64,000 nucleotides of DNA, from assembly GCF_020886115.1 (NCBI RefSeq), contig NZ_AP025185.1:1984001-2048000 (forward strand). The letters run 5' to 3'. The position numbers were made by a program, and so were the translations under genes. This DNA comes from Flavobacterium ammonificans (GTDB lineage: Bacteria; Bacteroidota; Bacteroidia; Flavobacteriales; Flavobacteriaceae). Of the stretch, positions 61,433 through 64,000 are shown one piece after another; the stretch's first letter is position 1; each line of letters starts with the position of its first letter. Under the pieces are notes generated by a model, which worked only from the letters and a program-made list of their open reading frames with translations, was not told where the DNA came from and ran no database searches.

Positions 61433-62224
61433 CTATAAATCTTGAGCATTTGCTATAAGTTCAGCTATATCCAGAACCTTTACTTCACTTTCTTTTTCTT
61501 TATTTTTAATCCCATCTGTCAACATAGTGTTACAAAAAGGACAACCAGCAGCTATAATATCAGGTTGTGTTTCTAAAGCATCTTCGGTTCTCTCGATGTT
61601 GATTTCTTTTGAGCCAGGTTCTGCATCCTTAAACATTTGTGCTCCCCCCGCTCCACAACATAACCCATTTGCTTTAGAACGCTTCATTTCAACCAATTCT
61701 ACATCTAATTTTTGAATTAAATCTCGTGGTGCCTCATAAATTTTGTTTGCACGTCCTAAATAACAAGGGTCGTGAAAGGTAATTTTCTTTCCTTTATATT
61801 GTCCCCCTTCAATAGTTAATCGACCTTCATCTAACAAAGATTTAAGAAATTCCGTATGATGAACCACTTCGTAGTTACCACCTAACTCGGGATATTCATT
61901 TTTTAAAGTATTAAAACAATGAGGGCAAGCGGTAACAATTTTTTTTGCTTCATAGGCATTTAGCACCTCGATATTCATCATGGCCTGCATCTGAAATAAA
62001 AATTCATTACCTGCTCTTTTAGCAGGATCTCCGGTACAACTTTCTTCTGCGCCTAAAACTGCAAATGATACTTCTGCACGATTTAAAATTCGCACAAAAG
62101 CTTTTGTAATTTTTTTTGCTCTATCGTCAAAACTTCCTGAACAACCCACCCAAAATAAAACTTCAGGTTGTTTTCCTTGAGCAAGCATTTCAGCCATTGT
62201 GGGTACTACTAAATTATCTGACAT
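61433..62224 (-). CDS. CCG-domain (Fe-S)-binding protein, HdrB/LutA-like
   Basis: A 263-residue soluble protein with two CCG (cysteine-rich) domains, related to HdrB, GlcF and LutA. Motifs LFWVGCSGSFDD, KIVTACPHCFNTLKNEYP, FHDPCYLGRANKI and SKANGLCCGAGGAQMF with the later AGCPFCNTML are visible. These domains carry catalytic Fe-S clusters in disulfide or lactate/glycolate oxidation. It follows the membrane Fe-S protein by 46 bp. Together they form an electron-transfer pair, with an unknown donor. Confidence 0.85.
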   Translation of the reverse strand: MSDNLVVPTMAEMLAQGKQPEVLFWVGCSGSFDDRAKKITKAFVRILNRAEVSFAVLGAEESCTGDPAKRAGNEFLFQMQAMMNIEVLNAYEAKKIVTACPHCFNTLKNEYPELGGNYEVVHHTEFLKSLLDEGRLTIEGGQYKGKKITFHDPCYLGRANKIYEAPRDLIQKLDVELVEMKRSKANGLCCGAGGAQMFKDAEPGSKEINIERTEDALETQPDIIAAGCPFCNTMLTDGIKNKEKESEVKVLDIAELIANAQDL

Positions 62225-62270
62225 AAAAATTCTTTATAATTAAGGGATTCTATATTATAGAAATCATTAT

Positions 62271-63599
62271 TTATTCGTTCTTCCAGTTCAATCGATCTTG
62301 TTGATTGTATTGCCAAGGTGCACCATTATTCTCAATATTTGACATCATGGCATTTAAAGACATTGGCGCTGCACTTTGTTCCATTACTAAATAGCGTCTC
62401 ATATCCATTATAATTGATAAAGGACTAATACTTACCGGACATTCCTCCACACAAGCATTACAAGAGGTACATGCCCAAAGTTCTTCTGCTGTTATATAAT
62501 CATTTAATAATGATTTATTATCAGGAATAAATACACCTTTATTTGCATCTATATTTTTACCCACTTCCTCCAAACGGTCACGGGTATCCATCATAATTTT
62601 TCGAGGAGATAATTTCTTTCCAGTTTGATTGGCTGGACAAGAAGAAGTACAACGACCACATTCAGTACAAGTGTAAGCATTTAGTAATTGTACCCAATTC
62701 AAGTCTTGAACATCACTCGCTCCAAATTTAGCTGGAGCTGCATCAGGTTCAGCTGTTGCAGCGAATGGATCAGCATTAGGATCCATCATTAATTTGACCT
62801 CTTTTGTAACAGACTCTAAATTATCAAATTGACCATCAGCATTTAAATTGGCAAAGTAAGTATTAGGAAATGCCAACAAAATGTGCAAGTGTTTTGAGTA
62901 GTACAAATAATTCATGAAAATTAAAATTCCAATGATGTGCATCCACCAAAATAATTCCGATAAAAGCATGACCAATTCATTAGACATACCATTGAAAATA
63001 GGCTCTATAAATTGACTTATAGGAAAAGACCCCGCCTTAATAAAGTGAGAATATCCTCCCGGTACATTTTGCAAGTGTAAATCTGAGGCATTCATTAGTA
63101 AAAATAAAGTCATCAAAACAACTTCAAAATACAATATGTAGTTTGCATCTTTTTTAGGAGCTCCATTCAATTCTGGGCTAGTAAAACGCTTCAATTGAAT
63201 TACATTTCTACGTATCCAAAAAACAGCTACAGCAAACAAAACTAACACTGCTAATATTTCAAAACTAGCTATCAAAACATCATAAATTCCACCCAAGAAG
63301 GCAAATATTCTATGTGTTCCAAATAAACCGTCTATGATAATCTCTAGTAATTCAATATTGATAATTACAAAACCAACATAAACAATGATATGAAATATTC
63401 CAGAAATAGGACGCTTCACCATTTTAGATTGACCTAAAGCAATCATCGCCATATTATTCCATCTAATTTTAGGATTGTCAAAGCGGTTGACATCTCTACC
63501 TAAATTAATATTTCTTATCATTTTTTTGATGTTCAGATAAAAAAATCCGAAACCTAACGACAGAATAACTGCAAATAAAATAGTATCTAAATAATTCAT
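62271..63599 (-). CDS. Membrane (Fe-S)-binding electron-transfer protein (NarI/HdrE-like plus 4Fe-4S)
   Basis: A 442-residue inner-membrane protein. Residues about 5-245 hold about five to six transmembrane helices with NarI-type haem or quinone sites. Residues about 300-410 have two 4Fe-4S motifs, CTECGRCTSSCPAN and CTSCNACVEECPVS. This matches fused HdrDE/DsrK-like quinone-linked modules. It lies between the MCE protein gene (5 bp) and the CCG protein gene. The partner dehydrogenase is not in the window; the operon runs to the right edge. Confidence 0.87.
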   Translation of the reverse strand: MNYLDTILFAVILSLGFGFFYLNIKKMIRNINLGRDVNRFDNPKIRWNNMAMIALGQSKMVKRPISGIFHIIVYVGFVIINIELLEIIIDGLFGTHRIFAFLGGIYDVLIASFEILAVLVLFAVAVFWIRRNVIQLKRFTSPELNGAPKKDANYILYFEVVLMTLFLLMNASDLHLQNVPGGYSHFIKAGSFPISQFIEPIFNGMSNELVMLLSELFWWMHIIGILIFMNYLYYSKHLHILLAFPNTYFANLNADGQFDNLESVTKEVKLMMDPNADPFAATAEPDAAPAKFGASDVQDLNWVQLLNAYTCTECGRCTSSCPANQTGKKLSPRKIMMDTRDRLEEVGKNIDANKGVFIPDNKSLLNDYITAEELWACTSCNACVEECPVSISPLSIIMDMRRYLVMEQSAAPMSLNAMMSNIENNGAPWQYNQQDRLNWKNE

Positions 63600-63604
63600 A
63601 ATTA

Positions 63605-64000
63605 TTATTTTTCTTTGGAAATAGAGTCATTTACTTTACCAATGTATGGCTTATTTTTTTTACCAAAAACAGATACATTAATGTATCGAGTTGGGTACAA
63701 ACGAACGTCTTGTAACAATAATTCCATTTCTTTAGTAGTAGCTTTTAGATTATTATATAAATTATCATCTTTTAGCAATTTTCCTGCAGATCCTTTACCA
63801 GACTGTAAATCTGCCAGAATTGCATCCACCTTAGCTAAGGTAGAATTAAAGCGAGTAACGGTTTTACCCAAATCTGCTTTGTTTAACGAATCTGAAATTT
63901 TAGTAAAATCAGAAGACACTTTCTTGAAATTAGCAACAACAGTTCTAAGATCAGACTTGTTTTCGTTTAACATGTTAGATGCAGTTGAAGTAGCTGCATT
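63605..64000 (-). CDS. MCE/MlaD-like protein, N-terminus beyond window
   Basis: Reading open from the right edge to the stop at 63605, at least 131 codons. The visible part is Leu, Lys and Ser rich with heptad-like repeats (LNKADLGKTVTRFNSTLAK, AILADLQSGKGSAGKLLKDD, then TTKEMELLLQDVRLYPTRYI), typical of the helical C-terminal needle of MlaD/MCE proteins that handle lipid traffic at the outer membrane. The frame continues upstream of the ATG at 63973, so that ATG is internal. The MCE domain itself is outside the window. Confidence 0.8.
   Translation of the reverse strand, partial: NAATSTASNMLNENKSDLRTVVANFKKVSSDFTKISDSLNKADLGKTVTRFNSTLAKVDAILADLQSGKGSAGKLLKDDNLYNNLKATTKEMELLLQDVRLYPTRYINVSVFGKKNKPYIGKVNDSISKEK

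Noticed and set aside
1-64000. Mobile elements, phage genes, CRISPR arrays, tRNA and rRNA genes
   Set aside because: I looked for transposase or integrase proteins, repeat-spacer patterns and clover-leaf or rRNA sequence on both strands and found none.

Overview
The window reads as a stretch of core chromosome from a Flavobacterium-like member of the Bacteroidota. The evidence is the low G+C content, the Bacteroidota-type promoter (TTG near -33, 19-22 bp spacer, TAnnTTTG near -7) in front of many genes, and typical flavobacterial proteins: short LeuA, BshA, the YitT and DUF3822 families, a GH3/serine-hydrolase fusion, and a proteorhodopsin next to blh. I see no prophage, insertion sequence, CRISPR array, tRNA or rRNA operon.

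Layout. 1-5.5 kb: leucine synthesis (leuA, leuB cut by the window edge) and a fused E1 2-oxo acid dehydrogenase. 5.6-11.4 kb: an Fe(II)/2OG-type oxygenase, a SUI1/YciH factor, a nucleoside phosphorylase, a GNAT acetyltransferase, an orphan binding protein, a serine hydrolase and a gene remnant. 11.5-18.8 kb: an ABC exporter, proline dehydrogenase, aroB, then arginine decarboxylase with a deoxyhypusine-synthase-like gene. 18.8-24.5 kb: DinB, PEP carboxylase, an Lrp regulator, and an M14 peptidase divergent from an XRE regulator across an operator-rich spacer. 24.5-31.3 kb: acyltransferase, spermidine-synthase-like protein, K+ channel, YitT protein, kdsB, a RecD-like helicase, DUF3822 and rsmD. 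31.3-33.6 kb: RNase P RNA and a dnaX split across two frames at an A10 run. 33.6-37.2 kb: polyphosphate operon (sixA-ppk-ppx). 37.3-41.1 kb: pyrR-pyrB-(two small genes)-rnz-pdxH. 41.1-47.3 kb: ABC-F ATPase, sugar MFS transporter, transaldolase-like aldolase, proteorhodopsin and divergent blh. 47.3-57.2 kb: SDR, SRP RNA, glutaminyl cyclase, coiled-coil protein, arginase family, DEAD-box helicase, dicarboxylate symporter, aroC, a small outer-membrane protein and bshA. 57.3-64 kb: PAP2 phosphatase, a NagZ-like GH3/beta-lactamase-fold lipoprotein, two Fe-S electron-transfer proteins and an MCE protein cut by the right edge.

How the genes work together. Rhodopsin and Blh are sufficient for a retinal-based proton pump if beta-carotene is made elsewhere. 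The pump carries the D-T-E residues, a methionine at the tuning position, and a glycine where antenna-binding rhodopsins have their carotenoid window. Arginine decarboxylase, an agmatinase-family enzyme and a DHS-like enzyme could together supply polyamines, probably homospermidine. The strongest unusual signal is dnaX: the short gamma-like form is in frame and the long tau-like form needs a -1 shift at A AAA AAG within A10, directly after a perfect 7-bp hairpin.
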